Below are positions 1 to 9,872 of a stretch of DNA of 64,000 nucleotides, in pieces. Position 1 is the stretch's first letter; each line of letters opens with the position of its first letter. This DNA comes from Candidatus Hebobacterum abditum. GTDB lineage: Bacteria; Armatimonadota; Hebobacteria; Hebobacterales; Hebobacteraceae. The DNA is taken from NCBI GenBank assembly GCA_029821875.1, contig JALGXW010000010.1, forward strand, positions 67,859 to 131,858, read 5' to 3'. Below the pieces are notes generated by a model that worked only from the letters and a program-made list of their open reading frames with translations, did no database searches and was not told where the DNA came from. The translations under genes were made by a program, and so were the position numbers.

Positions 1-103
1 CGGCCTCGTCTCCGCGCGGAGTCAGCTACGCGATGGGGTGGTAGCCACGCCGGACACACGGGCGCGGCGGATCGGCGATCATCTCGAACGCGCGAGGACG
101 CAT

Positions 104-337
104 CTACGCTCGCTTGGGGAAGAACTCGAGCCGGACGCGTCCCCGAAGAGTGCTGTCCATCCGGGCGCGCCTGCCGTTCATGGTGACCTCCTTCACCTCT
201 TCCTCGAAGATGTTCAGCGTGTCGAGGACATCTCGAATCCGCACCCCGCCCGCGTCGGGGAGGGTGAAGCTGAGCTCGTCATGTCCCACGCCCGAGGTCT
301 GGCGCAGGTGGCCGTGTACGGCAATCGTGATTCTCAT
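104..337 (-). CDS. MoaD/ThiS-like beta-grasp protein, 77 aa
   Basis: MRITIAVHGHLRQTSGVGHDELSFTLPDAGGVRIRDVLDTLNI...EVTMNGRRARMDSTLRGRVRLEFFPKRA fits a ubiquitin-like sulfur-carrier fold; no terminal GG. Confidence 0.6.
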   Translation of the reverse strand: MRITIAVHGHLRQTSGVGHDELSFTLPDAGGVRIRDVLDTLNIFEEEVKEVTMNGRRARMDSTLRGRVRLEFFPKRA

Positions 338-346
338 CGCGGTACC

Positions 347-742
347 CTAGCCATTCGGCTCGACCACCTGCACGCCGGCCTCCGCCAGCTTGGCGATAAG
401 TTGCTCGCGCGCCGCATCCACCACAGCCTGGTACTCACCCCGGTAGGAGCGAAGCTGACGGGCCAGGGCGAGTTGAGCCGACCGCAGGTCGGTGGCGCTC
501 TCCTCGCTCGGCCCCAACTGCGTCGATTTGGTGGTCGCCACGTACGGCATCACCTGCTCGACGTAGACGGCGGTGTCGGCCTCGCCGATCCTGGCCTCTA
601 CCACGATACGCCCGCGGAAGGCTATCTGCTCACCGCCAGGGCTCGTTGTCGTTGCCACCTTTGCCGTGAGTGTGGCCTCTCGGGCGCTCTCCTCCTGGAG
701 CGCTGCGATCAGTCTCTCAATGTCGTCGAACTCTCGTGCCAA
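347..742 (-). CDS. hypothetical protein, 131 aa
   Basis: Open frame directly upstream of, and co-directional with, the MoaD-like gene. Confidence 0.5.
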   Translation of the reverse strand: MAREFDDIERLIAALQEESAREATLTAKVATTTSPGGEQIAFRGRIVVEARIGEADTAVYVEQVMPYVATTKSTQLGPSEESATDLRSAQLALARQLRSYRGEYQAVVDAAREQLIAKLAEAGVQVVEPNG

Positions 743-766
743 GTCGGCAATCCTCCTACCGCGCGA

Positions 767-1531
767 TTATCCTGTGGCTATGTCGGCTCCCAGTGTCTCA
801 CATAGGAACTCACGCGAAAGGGCGATGACTCGAGATTTGAAGTCGCGGCTCGAGAACACGTGGTCTGCGCCCTCGACCATGTGGAGCCTACAGCGTTCGC
901 CGAGCGCGAGGCGGTACTCCGACGCGTCAGACGGCGGGACGCTCTCATCGGCCGTCCCGTGCACCACCAAACTCGGCCCGTCGTAGTCCCTGACCTCCTG
1001 CAGCGGCTGAACGTCGAGGACATCATCGATGAAGGCGCGTCCCAACTCCCAGCCTTCCATATCCAGCACATCGTCGTCTCCGAGGGCCGACGCGAGGCGG
1101 TCGCGAAGGCGGGCCGGGTGAGCGACGGCGGCCCACAGGGCCAGCGCGCTCACTCGGTCATCCCGCCCCGCCAGACACGCGGCAACGCAGCCGCCCAAGC
1201 TCAGGCCCAGCACTCCAACGCGATCGCTGTCGACCTCGGGCCGCAGTGAGAGGTGGTCGAGAGCGGCAACTGCGTCCTCGATCTCGCGGGACACGGTCAT
1301 GTCCCGAAACTCCCCGCCGCTGTCTCCCGAGCCTCGAAAGTCAAAGCGAAGCACCACTAACCCATGCCGCGCGAGGTCACGCGCCGCGTCCACAAACAGC
1401 CGATGGGTCTCGGCCTTGTGGCCTGTAAAGCCGTGGCACATTATGATGCCGGGAGCCGGGCGCCCCTCCGGGAGGTGGAGCACGCCGAAGACATGGTCCT
1501 CTCCCGACCTGAACTCAACTTGCGTCTCCAT
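767..1531 (-). CDS. alpha/beta hydrolase (dienelactone hydrolase/esterase type)
   Basis: IIMCHGFTGHKAETHRLF..., GLSLGG nucleophile elbow, GTADESVPP and GADHVF motifs. Confidence 0.85.
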   Translation of the reverse strand: METQVEFRSGEDHVFGVLHLPEGRPAPGIIMCHGFTGHKAETHRLFVDAARDLARHGLVVLRFDFRGSGDSGGEFRDMTVSREIEDAVAALDHLSLRPEVDSDRVGVLGLSLGGCVAACLAGRDDRVSALALWAAVAHPARLRDRLASALGDDDVLDMEGWELGRAFIDDVLDVQPLQEVRDYDGPSLVVHGTADESVPPSDASEYRLALGERCRLHMVEGADHVFSSRDFKSRVIALSREFLCETLGADIATG

Positions 1532-1733
1532 GTGGACATCTCCAGGCTTTGAGGGCGATATTCTGGCCGCCGTGGTCCCCTCCTTCCACGGCTGTCAAGG
1601 TTGGCGCCCCGACGGAGGCGGACGCCGGGGCGCCTATGGGTGGTGGGGGGTTGCGGTCCCCTAGGGCGGCCGGCGTGGGCAGCCGCCCGACATAGATTAC
1701 CGCATCTGCACTGGGGATTCTCAGGCCCGGCCG

Positions 1734-2321
1734 TCAGCCCCCTGGCTGCGCTCGGACGGCTGGGATGTAGTACGCCAGGAGCGTCCCCAGCACGAGAAAC
1801 AACCAAGCAGGCAGGCCGAGGTCACTGAGGTACCCGGGGAAGGCGCAGAGCGCTCCGAGGAGCGAAGATTCGCTGCCGACGAGCCCGAAGTAGGCCTGGC
1901 GCTGGGTCCGAAGCAGGATGAGGAAGTAGGCCACGACGATGCCGGCGATAGCCAGAACGGCTGCCATCTGCTGCAGGATGTATCCCCGCTTGTCGCCGGC
2001 CCCCTTCATGACTCCATAGCCGACTATCCCGCCGAGGACCATCCCGCCCACTTCGAAAGGGCCACCCGTCAGCACTGCCACCTGGGACCATGCCACCGCC
2101 GAGGCTCCCGCCGCCAGGATGCCGGCCAGGAGGCCGCACGGGCAGTTCAGGTCCTTGGTTTTGGCCTCATACTCGGCCGCCTTCCGCTCCCGAAGGCGCG
2201 CGCGGCATCCCGGACAGATGGAGCTTCCTCGCAGCTTGCTCTCACACCTGACACACAGGGGATTGCTGCAGACGAAGCAGTTGTAGATTATGTCCTCGTT
2301 CCCGCAACTCCCGCATTTCAT
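1734..2321 (-). CDS. zinc-ribbon/B-box-like membrane protein
   Basis: From internal Met: MKCGSCGNEDIIYNCFVCSNPLCVRCESKLRGSSICPGCRARL followed by hydrophobic segments. Confidence 0.65.
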   Translation of the reverse strand: MKCGSCGNEDIIYNCFVCSNPLCVRCESKLRGSSICPGCRARLRERKAAEYEAKTKDLNCPCGLLAGILAAGASAVAWSQVAVLTGGPFEVGGMVLGGIVGYGVMKGAGDKRGYILQQMAAVLAIAGIVVAYFLILLRTQRQAYFGLVGSESSLLGALCAFPGYLSDLGLPAWLFLVLGTLLAYYIPAVRAQPGG

Positions 2322-2517
2322 CACACGCCTCGGATGACACGCGTCCATTGAATCCGGGAATCCGACAGAGAACACAGGTCTGAGCGTTGCGTGACTGACA
2401 CAGCATTCTACGCCCTCCGACGATCCAGGGTCAAGGGGCCTTCCCTGCATCCTCAGCGGTCTGGCCGGCAGGAGACGAACGGTCGGTCCGAAAACAGACT
2501 GACAAAGGAGTGCTGGC

Positions 2518-3381
2518 ATGACATCGAGACGAGCTGCGTCCGGAACATCTTTGTCCGTTCAGTGGGAAGAACTGACGGCGAGCGACTTCCCCGCGGCCGT
2601 GGCACGCGCGAAGGGGGTGTGCCTTCTGCCGATGGGCGTCATCGAGAAGCACGGCCCGCACCTGCCCTTGGGAACCGATGTGATGGCCGTACGCGCCCTC
2701 GCGATCCGGGCCGCGCAGGAGGAGTACGCGGTCGTCTTCCCCGAGTACTACTTCGGCCAGATAAACTGCGCCAAGCACGAGCCCGGATGCGTATCCATCC
2801 GGCCTGAGCTGCTCAACAGCCTGCTGCAATCGGTGTGTGACGAGATCGCCCGCAATGGCTTCGACAAGATCGTTATCGTGAACGGCCACGGCGGCAACAC
2901 TCACTGGCTTCATTTCTTCTGCCAGTTGCAGCTCTCGGAGCGCAGGCCGTACGCCCTTCATCTGGCCGATCCGAGGATGGACGAAGAGACTCGACGCCGG
3001 CTCGAGGAGATGAAGGAGACCGATGTCGGCGGCCATGCCTGTGAGATGGAGACGAGCGGGATGCTCGCCATTCGACCGGATCTGGTCCAGCTCGACCGCG
3101 CGGGCGACGAGGACGGCAGCCCTCAGCGTAAGCTGAAGGGCGTGCCTGACACGTTCACCGGCATCTGGTGGTATGCTGACTTCCCGCATCACTACGCGGG
3201 CGATGGCAGCCCGGCGACGGCCGAGAAAGGCGAACTCGCGCTGCAGGCCGTAGCGCGCGGCCTCGCGAAGGTCGTGCGTGCGGTGAAGAAGGATGCGGTC
3301 ACCCGCAAGCTGCAGGATGAGTTCTTCCGGCAGGGCGAGCAGCCATTGAAGCCACGGGGCCGGAAGAGGAGATCGGGCTGA
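2518..3381 (+). CDS. creatininase (creatinine amidohydrolase) family protein
   Basis: LLPMGVIEKHGPHLPLGTD, NGHGGN and GGHACEMETS motifs. Confidence 0.88.
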   Translation: MTSRRAASGTSLSVQWEELTASDFPAAVARAKGVCLLPMGVIEKHGPHLPLGTDVMAVRALAIRAAQEEYAVVFPEYYFGQINCAKHEPGCVSIRPELLNSLLQSVCDEIARNGFDKIVIVNGHGGNTHWLHFFCQLQLSERRPYALHLADPRMDEETRRRLEEMKETDVGGHACEMETSGMLAIRPDLVQLDRAGDEDGSPQRKLKGVPDTFTGIWWYADFPHHYAGDGSPATAEKGELALQAVARGLAKVVRAVKKDAVTRKLQDEFFRQGEQPLKPRGRKRRSG

Positions 3382-3413
3382 CCACCGCGGTCAGATAGAA
3401 CGGAGGGGGAAGC

Positions 3414-4634
3414 ATGCCGTGGTGCCCTGAGTGTGGGAGTGAGTACCGGGAGGGGATCGAGCGCTGTCGCGAGTGTGATGAGGCGCTGACGGACGGGGTG
3501 CCCCCCCAAGACAAGAGTGGCGAGAGCGAGGACAGGGAGACGGACATCGCACCACTGCCAGAGGAGGCAGCCCGCGCGATAGCGAGGTGGTTCAGGCAGT
3601 CGCGGCTTGTGGCGGGCCTCCGTTCCGGCGGCCCTCTCTTCGGATCGTCGCTGGTCGGAGTGCTTCGCTCAGGGCGGCTCGTTGGGCTTCTTGCACTCAT
3701 TGTGCTCATCTCAGCGCTAGGCATTCCCTTCAATGCGGGCCCTCGTATGCCGACCCCATTGTCGTACGTGTCGCCAGAATGGGGCGCCCTGCCGGCAGTG
3801 TGGGTGAGTACCGTGTCTCGCTGGGGATGGGGCAACGCTCACAACTGGACGCGGCTGCTCGTCGGAGATACTGTGGCGCCCCTGGGTCCAGCAATCTCGG
3901 CCATTACTGCGCCTAGCTCGTACTTCGTCTTTTGGGTTCTGGAAGCCGACGAGGGATCGCAGAAAGCCGCTCGCGTAGCATGGCTCTTGACGCTGTGGCG
4001 CGAACTTGTCCGTGCAATAGTCAGCGCAATCCTGCTTGCAGGGGTGTACGGCTGGCTCCGCGACCGTGCACTGGGTCAATCGCTGACGGCGAAGGGGCTC
4101 CTGCGCTCGATGCTCGCGAGCTCAGCTCCGCTGCTTGCGTTCTTCGTGGTGCTGGCAGCAGGCAGTATGGTCGTCAGGCAAGTCTCGTACAGCCTGGATG
4201 GCAAGTTCGCTAGTAGCCGCGTGGAGTACATCCCGTGGACCATCTGGTACGTGCTGAGGTCGGCGCTGGCGCTGGCCCCGGTTGCGATAGTCGCGTGGCC
4301 GGGAGGCCTTGTTGAGGGCGTTCGGCGAGGACTGGCGGCTCTGCGCCGGCACTGGGCGCGGGTCCTGGGGTCGTGGCTCGCCTATCTGGCTGCGCGAGAG
4401 GGCCTGATCGTCCTCTCCTGGCTGCTCCTGTCAGGGGTCTCGTTATCTGCGTCCACTCTCTACCACTCCGAGCAGGTGTGGCTGCCCTATGCGGCACTAT
4501 ACATCCTCAGCGCACTGCCCTACAGCTGGCTGGCACTGGCCGTGTCGGCCTCTTTCATGCGCATCGTCGTGGGGGCAGGTCAGCCAGTGCCGGTCAGACA
4601 CAAGGCTCTCCCTCGACCCCGTAGAATGCTCTGA
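3414..4634 (+). CDS. zinc-ribbon multi-pass membrane protein
   Basis: MPWCPECGSEYREGIERCRECDEAL, then several TM segments. Confidence 0.65.
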   Translation: MPWCPECGSEYREGIERCRECDEALTDGVPPQDKSGESEDRETDIAPLPEEAARAIARWFRQSRLVAGLRSGGPLFGSSLVGVLRSGRLVGLLALIVLISALGIPFNAGPRMPTPLSYVSPEWGALPAVWVSTVSRWGWGNAHNWTRLLVGDTVAPLGPAISAITAPSSYFVFWVLEADEGSQKAARVAWLLTLWRELVRAIVSAILLAGVYGWLRDRALGQSLTAKGLLRSMLASSAPLLAFFVVLAAGSMVVRQVSYSLDGKFASSRVEYIPWTIWYVLRSALALAPVAIVAWPGGLVEGVRRGLAALRRHWARVLGSWLAYLAAREGLIVLSWLLLSGVSLSASTLYHSEQVWLPYAALYILSALPYSWLALAVSASFMRIVVGAGQPVPVRHKALPRPRRML

Positions 4635-4653
4635 GTCTGATCGGAGACCGCTG

Positions 4654-5976
4654 GTGCTCAGCTCGGGTGTCATCCTCATCGCGCTCGCGGCCCTCTCGGC
4701 GGCCGCCTTCTGGGTAACGGGGTCAGGGGCGCTGGCCGGGGAGCCCTGGGCCCCGGCGTTCCTTTACGGGTACGCCGCCGCCTGGGTCTTCTACGCTATC
4801 GCCGGCGTGACAGTCAACCGGAGCAGGCGTTTTCCCAGGTGGGTCTTGCTCTGGATCGTCCTTGTTGCCGTGGGGCTGAGGGTGGTGGCTCTCCAGCGCA
4901 CTCCTCCCCTCTCCACCGATGTGTGGCGGTACCTCTGGGATGGTCGGGTCGCGAACGTCGGCATCAACCCCTTCCTGCATCCTCCCGACGCACCTGAGGT
5001 GCGACACCTGCGTGACCAGAACTGGCCTCGGATCAACTTCAGACACATCCGCACGATCTACCCGCCGGCCGCTCAGATGCTCTTCGCGGGGTTGGCGCGC
5101 GTAAGAGATTCGGATGCAGAGGCCTTCCGATGGGCATCCACGCTTTTCGACCTGGGCAGTGTTCTGCTACTCGTTGTCCTGCTCAGGCGGACGAGGCGGC
5201 CGCCCGAGCGCGTCATCTGGTATGCGTGGTGTCCGTTGGTGGTGACGGAGGTGACCGCAGGCGCACACATTGACCCCTTCGGGCTGTTCCTGCTCTTGGC
5301 AGCGTTCCTGCTCACCTCTCGCAGGGACGGCCCACCTGGACTGGCAAGCGGGGCCGCGCTGGCCGGTGCGATGTCGGCAAAGGGCTATGCGCTGCTCGTC
5401 GTCCCGTTCTTCGTGCGGCGTGGAGGATGGCGGCTTGCGCTGCCCCTGGTGGCCGTCAGCGCGATCCTGCTGCTGCCCTACCTCGGCGCCGGTCGACTCC
5501 TCTTCTCCGGGCTGACGGACTATCTCAAGGCGTGGAAGACGAACTCGAGCGTGTTCCTCTTGCTCGACGGCCAGCTGATGAAGGTGACGGAGGCTCACTT
5601 CGAGATCGCCCGGGCGGTCACCGTCCTCGCCGTGGTCGCGGTCATCGCACGATTGGCCTGGCGGCCGCACCGGTCCCTGGAGTGGCTGCTGGGGTGCTCG
5701 TTTGCGGCCTTCGGCGCTCAGCTGTTCATCGGCGCGCCGACGCTGCCGTGGTATGTGATCTGGCTGGTGCCGGCGCTCTGCTGGTGGACGATCCCAGGGG
5801 TCGTGCTGTTCACCCTTACGGTCTCAGCGCAGTACTACGCCCGCTGGATCTACGAGGAGCCCCTGCACGAGACACTGCTCTGGGCGGGGTATCTGCCGGT
5901 CTACGCGCTGCTCCTGGCCCAACTCATCTGGACGCGGCTGCGCCGGCATCGTTCAGGCGCCAGTCATAGTCCATGA
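4654..5976 (+). CDS. multi-pass membrane mannosyltransferase-like protein (GT-C)
   Basis: RTPPLSTDVWRYLWDGRVANVGINPFLHPP...IYPPAAQMLF is typical of GT-C/GT87-like enzymes; GTG start chosen. Confidence 0.7.
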   Translation: MLSSGVILIALAALSAAAFWVTGSGALAGEPWAPAFLYGYAAAWVFYAIAGVTVNRSRRFPRWVLLWIVLVAVGLRVVALQRTPPLSTDVWRYLWDGRVANVGINPFLHPPDAPEVRHLRDQNWPRINFRHIRTIYPPAAQMLFAGLARVRDSDAEAFRWASTLFDLGSVLLLVVLLRRTRRPPERVIWYAWCPLVVTEVTAGAHIDPFGLFLLLAAFLLTSRRDGPPGLASGAALAGAMSAKGYALLVVPFFVRRGGWRLALPLVAVSAILLLPYLGAGRLLFSGLTDYLKAWKTNSSVFLLLDGQLMKVTEAHFEIARAVTVLAVVAVIARLAWRPHRSLEWLLGCSFAAFGAQLFIGAPTLPWYVIWLVPALCWWTIPGVVLFTLTVSAQYYARWIYEEPLHETLLWAGYLPVYALLLAQLIWTRLRRHRSGASHSP

Positions 5977-6733
5977 ACTCGATTGTGTAGCCCCCAGCCT
6001 CAAGCTGTGACTTGGCCGGCTCGTCCAGGTAGCGCAACACAAAGGCTTCGAGCGATCCGTCCTTCTCCACGAAGTCGGCCCTGTACCACCGCATGATCCG
6101 CGTGAGCCGCAGGGCCTTGCGCCTCGCATCCACCTGAACGTACTTCGTGTTGTTGACGGCCGTCCGCGTCGCGTCGTCAAGCTGTGCCTGCAGCTTGGCC
6201 GGGTTCATGGCCCGATCTTGCAGCGGCGGGCAACTCTGTGCGGCGCAGACAAGTATGAAGTGGATACGCGGGTCCTCGAACTTAGGGCGGATGATATCGT
6301 TCTCGATCTCATTCAGAGAGCGGAGCGCGCCCGCCACTTCCCAGCGCTTCTCCTCGAAGAAGTCCCGTACGCCTGTGGTCTTCTCGAGCCCGGGATAGAG
6401 TTCGAGCACGCCCTTGATGACGAATGCGTTGTAGGCATTGAGCCAGAAGGCCAGCTCGTCATCGGGGCCGACGAAGGCGTCTTCGTCGGCCGCACCCAAG
6501 GTTGCGATGTACGCATCCAACTCCTGGGCATGTTCCGCCTTCAGGGCCTGGTAGTCGACCATCCCCTCCCTGATGTGCGCGCGCAGGATCGCGTCGAAGG
6601 CGCTGTGGTCGAACATCTTGGCCGTGGCGGCATCGACCGTCTCTGGTGCAATCGAGACGGGTGCAGTCCTTGATTGGCAGCCAAGCAGGATGGCTGCAGA
6701 CGCCGCAACTGCGATGGCGAGTCGAGCGCTCAT
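5924..6733 (-). CDS. DUF547 family lipoprotein
   Basis: Lipobox MSARLAIAVAASAAILLGC; DDELAFWLNAYNAFVIKGVLE and FEDPRIHFILVCAAQSCPPL are DUF547 hallmarks. Confidence 0.85.
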   Translation of the reverse strand: MSARLAIAVAASAAILLGCQSRTAPVSIAPETVDAATAKMFDHSAFDAILRAHIREGMVDYQALKAEHAQELDAYIATLGAADEDAFVGPDDELAFWLNAYNAFVIKGVLELYPGLEKTTGVRDFFEEKRWEVAGALRSLNEIENDIIRPKFEDPRIHFILVCAAQSCPPLQDRAMNPAKLQAQLDDATRTAVNNTKYVQVDARRKALRLTRIMRWYRADFVEKDGSLEAFVLRYLDEPAKSQLEAGGYTIEFMDYDWRLNDAGAAASR

Positions 6734-7959
6734 GGTGACCCTCTTTCGAGCAAGAGACGAAGCGGATGATCTGAGTGGAGGTCGCGCGGCCGTGCCCCTT
6801 TGGCGATCAGGCCTCGGGCGATATCTGCGAGTCGTATGTCGCCCAGGAAGCACGCGCCGATCAGCACGCCGTCCAGAGTGACAAAGCGGATGCTCCCCCT
6901 CTCCTCATCCCGGATGATTGTCTCCTCAACCTCCGGCTGGCCGGGCACGATACTGCCCACGCCGCAGAAGTCCAGCCCGCAGAACTCCGACACATTCAGG
7001 AACACTCGCCTGCGGTAGCGTTCGTCCCCACCTGCCATATTGCCGCCAGCCACGCGACCCATATCCCCAGCCACATACCAGAGCATCTCGCTTCGAGTCG
7101 GCTTGCCGTCTGAGCCCCGCACCTGCACCACATCTCCGGCCGCGTAGATGTCGGGCAGCGTCGTCAGCATCTGGTCGTCGGTGACGATTCCCCTGTCCGT
7201 TTCGCCGCCGGCCTGTTTCACGAGATCACTGTTTGGGACTACGCCAACCGTGCAGCCAGCCATCTCGCAGAAGATCTCTTCCCCGGCCTCCCTAAGCGTG
7301 GCACACCTGACGCGCCCCACCCGCCCCTGCACCTCGGCGATCTCCTCGTTCGTGCGAACGTCAGTGCCGCCCGCGCGGAGGCGGGAGTGGATCATCTCGG
7401 CCTCGTCGTGGTCCAGCTGCTTGTCCAGGAATCGATCGCCTCGCATGACGAAGGTCGTCTCCACGCCCCAGTGGCGGCAGGACTCGACCAGCTCGATGGA
7501 GGTGAGCCCGCCGCCCGCGACCACGGCGCGGCTGGCCGTGCTGAGAAGCTCGGAGATGCCTACCACGTCCAGGAGTGTGTTCAGCGTGACGATCCCGCGG
7601 AGATGCTGGTCGGCCCATGGCAGCACACGCCCCTGCGTCCCCACGGCGAGCAGCAACTTGGAGTACCCGATGTCGGTCTTGTTCTCGATCTGGACCGTGT
7701 GGCGATCCGGGTCGATCTTCGTGACTGCGGTGCTGCAGCGAAGATCGACATCGTTCGCCTCATACCACCAGTCGGGCCGACCCCACGCGTCCTCCCACTG
7801 GATCCGGCCGAGCATGATGTAGTAGAGACTAGGGCGCGAGTAGAAAGCGCATTCCTGATCTGTGAGGATGACGATCGGTGTCCGGTCACCGCGGGCACGG
7901 ATCGCCTCGACGGCGCTGACGGCGGCGACTCCATTGCCTACGATCACATACGGTTCCAT
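6730..7959 (-). CDS. NAD(P)/FAD-dependent oxidoreductase (nitrite reductase large subunit/rubredoxin reductase-like)
   Basis: MEPYVIVGNGVAAVSAVEAIR, VVAGGGLTSIELVE and IYAAGDVVQV motifs. Confidence 0.85.
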   Translation of the reverse strand: MEPYVIVGNGVAAVSAVEAIRARGDRTPIVILTDQECAFYSRPSLYYIMLGRIQWEDAWGRPDWWYEANDVDLRCSTAVTKIDPDRHTVQIENKTDIGYSKLLLAVGTQGRVLPWADQHLRGIVTLNTLLDVVGISELLSTASRAVVAGGGLTSIELVESCRHWGVETTFVMRGDRFLDKQLDHDEAEMIHSRLRAGGTDVRTNEEIAEVQGRVGRVRCATLREAGEEIFCEMAGCTVGVVPNSDLVKQAGGETDRGIVTDDQMLTTLPDIYAAGDVVQVRGSDGKPTRSEMLWYVAGDMGRVAGGNMAGGDERYRRRVFLNVSEFCGLDFCGVGSIVPGQPEVEETIIRDEERGSIRFVTLDGVLIGACFLGDIRLADIARGLIAKGARPRDLHSDHPLRLLLERGSP

Positions 7960-7960
7960 A

Positions 7961-9034
7961 TCAGATCTCTCGCGGGGTCGCCAGCTGACGCTTGAAGCGC
8001 CTTCGGAAGCGCCGGTGGTTCCTCGCCTCCACGGCCTCGTCGGGACTTGGGAACGGGTAGAAGCTGAGAGCGTAGCGCGGACAGACAGCGATGCAGGCTC
8101 CGCATCCGACGCACTCTGTGTCGTGGAGCGGCATTCCCTGCCGCGCGCGCATCCGGATATCGATGCCCATCTCGCAGTAGCGGTTGCAGGTGCCGCATTC
8201 GATGCAGCGGTGATCGTCGGTGTAGATCGCGAAGCGGCCCCGGTTCGAGAACCAGCCGAGCATCGCCCTGAGCGGACAGATGAAGCGACACCAGACTCGG
8301 CCTCCGAGGACGGGATAGGCGCCCATGCCAACAACGGTGGCGAGGAACCAGGCGACCCCGATGTCGTAGACCGTCCACGGCCAGGTCACGGCGAGCCAGG
8401 CCGCGCCGGTGACCAGCGCGGCGATTCCCAGGATGCCATAGCCGATGTTGTCTAGGGCCTGGGCGGACGGACCTTTGGGGCCTTTGGTGCGCCAGGAATC
8501 TCCTGCGCTCTCCGCGAGGTTCCCGCAGAAGCAGAACCACGAGCAGTAACGCATGCCGATGAGCATGGAGACAATCGGCCAAGCGAACAGAGACATGGCC
8601 GTGCCGTACACGAACGTGGAGACAAGCTTGTCCTTCCAGTAGGGCGTGACAACAGCCATGTGCAGCGGCCACGTCAGGTGCAGCCGTTGCCAGAAGACGG
8701 GCACGCTTAGCTCCTGCTTCAAGGGGCCCATCAGCAGGATGCCGAAGATCGTCTGGCTGACCATTATGGAGAGGGTGCGCCAGCGGAAGTAGGTGTTGTC
8801 CCAGCGTCGCATTACGACGAGGCCAAAGACGACGACGCTGCCCCAGTAAACCCACCACGTGTAGTCCCCCAGGAAGATGCTGACATTGCGAGGCAAGTCC
8901 CATCCGGCCCACGCGGCGATCTTCCGCACGACCGAAACGCCGACAAGGCTGAGGACGGCGAGCCCACTCAGCCAAGGGACCAGGTCGAACCGTCTCGGCG
9001 GCGGGGTCGGTCGGGCCAGACATTGATGCTGCAT
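7961..9034 (-). CDS. 4Fe-4S polyferredoxin membrane protein (NapH/CcoG-like)
   Basis: Multi-TM; RYCSWFCFCGNLAE, WCRFICPLRAMLGWFS and two ferredoxin motifs (CIECGTCNRYC, CVGCGACIAVCP). Confidence 0.85.
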   Translation of the reverse strand: MQHQCLARPTPPPRRFDLVPWLSGLAVLSLVGVSVVRKIAAWAGWDLPRNVSIFLGDYTWWVYWGSVVVFGLVVMRRWDNTYFRWRTLSIMVSQTIFGILLMGPLKQELSVPVFWQRLHLTWPLHMAVVTPYWKDKLVSTFVYGTAMSLFAWPIVSMLIGMRYCSWFCFCGNLAESAGDSWRTKGPKGPSAQALDNIGYGILGIAALVTGAAWLAVTWPWTVYDIGVAWFLATVVGMGAYPVLGGRVWCRFICPLRAMLGWFSNRGRFAIYTDDHRCIECGTCNRYCEMGIDIRMRARQGMPLHDTECVGCGACIAVCPRYALSFYPFPSPDEAVEARNHRRFRRRFKRQLATPREI

Positions 9035-9173
9035 GAACGTGTCTCCGGCGCGGAACGACGTGCGCAGGGTCTGTTCTGGCGAGTATACGCGGCAACCTTA
9101 GCTGGAGCCGGCCAGGCGCCCTGTCATGGCAGGCCGCGGTTTGGGCCGATCTGGTGACAAGCAGGCCGGCAAC

Positions 9174-9872
9174 CTATGGCTTCCACCACAAGAGCCGAAA
9201 TGCCGTCGAGAGTATGATGATCGATGCTTGAGCGGATGCCTTCAGGGAGCCGGTGATCTTGGACCGGCCGATCCGCCTCCGGTAGGGCACTGGCATCTCG
9301 AGTGTCGGCACGCGCAAGCGGGCGGCCTTCGCCTGCATCTCGACCGTCCAGCCAAAGCCTCTGTCCTGCATCTTCAACCTGGCCAGCGTCTCTCGGCGGA
9401 TCGCGCGAAACGGCCCGAGGTCGGTCGTTGGCTGCCTGTAGAGCTGGGTCAGGATCATCCCCGCGAGCCAGTTGCCGAAGCGTGAGTGCAGCGGCAGAGC
9501 GCCTTTCTCGCGCTCGCCTCGCATCCGCGATCCGACCACGAAATTCACCCGTCCTGAGAGTATGGGCTCAACGAGGTCGGGGAGCATGTCTGGGCTGTCG
9601 CTGAGATCCGCATCCAGGAAGGCCACGACCTCGGCTGGCCCCAGCGCGGCAATCCCGGCCAGGCAGGCGGCGCCATACCCTCGCTGGGGCTCGTCCACGA
9701 CCCTGGCTCCGTGCTCCCGGGCGACCTGGGCGGTGCGGTCGGCGGAGCCGTTGTCGACGACGATGATGTCAGCGTCCAAGTGTTTCGGAATAGCGTCAAG
9801 CACGCGGCCGACGGACTGCTCCTCGTTCAGGGCCGGGATGATTACCGCAACTCGACCTTTCGCATCCGTCAC
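9174..9872 (-). CDS. glycosyltransferase family 2 (DPM1-like)
   Basis: VIIPALNEEQSVGRVLDAIP, VVDNGSADRT, FLDADLSDSPDML. Confidence 0.85.
   Translation of the reverse strand: MTDAKGRVAVIIPALNEEQSVGRVLDAIPKHLDADIIVVDNGSADRTAQVAREHGARVVDEPQRGYGAACLAGIAALGPAEVVAFLDADLSDSPDMLPDLVEPILSGRVNFVVGSRMRGEREKGALPLHSRFGNWLAGMILTQLYRQPTTDLGPFRAIRRETLARLKMQDRGFGWTVEMQAKAARLRVPTLEMPVPYRRRIGRSKITGSLKASAQASIIILSTAFRLLWWKP

Noticed and set aside
38-805. Long plus-strand ORF (255 aa)
   Set aside because: Antisense to the MoaD-like and hypothetical genes; low-complexity R/L/G composition typical of shadow ORFs in high-GC DNA
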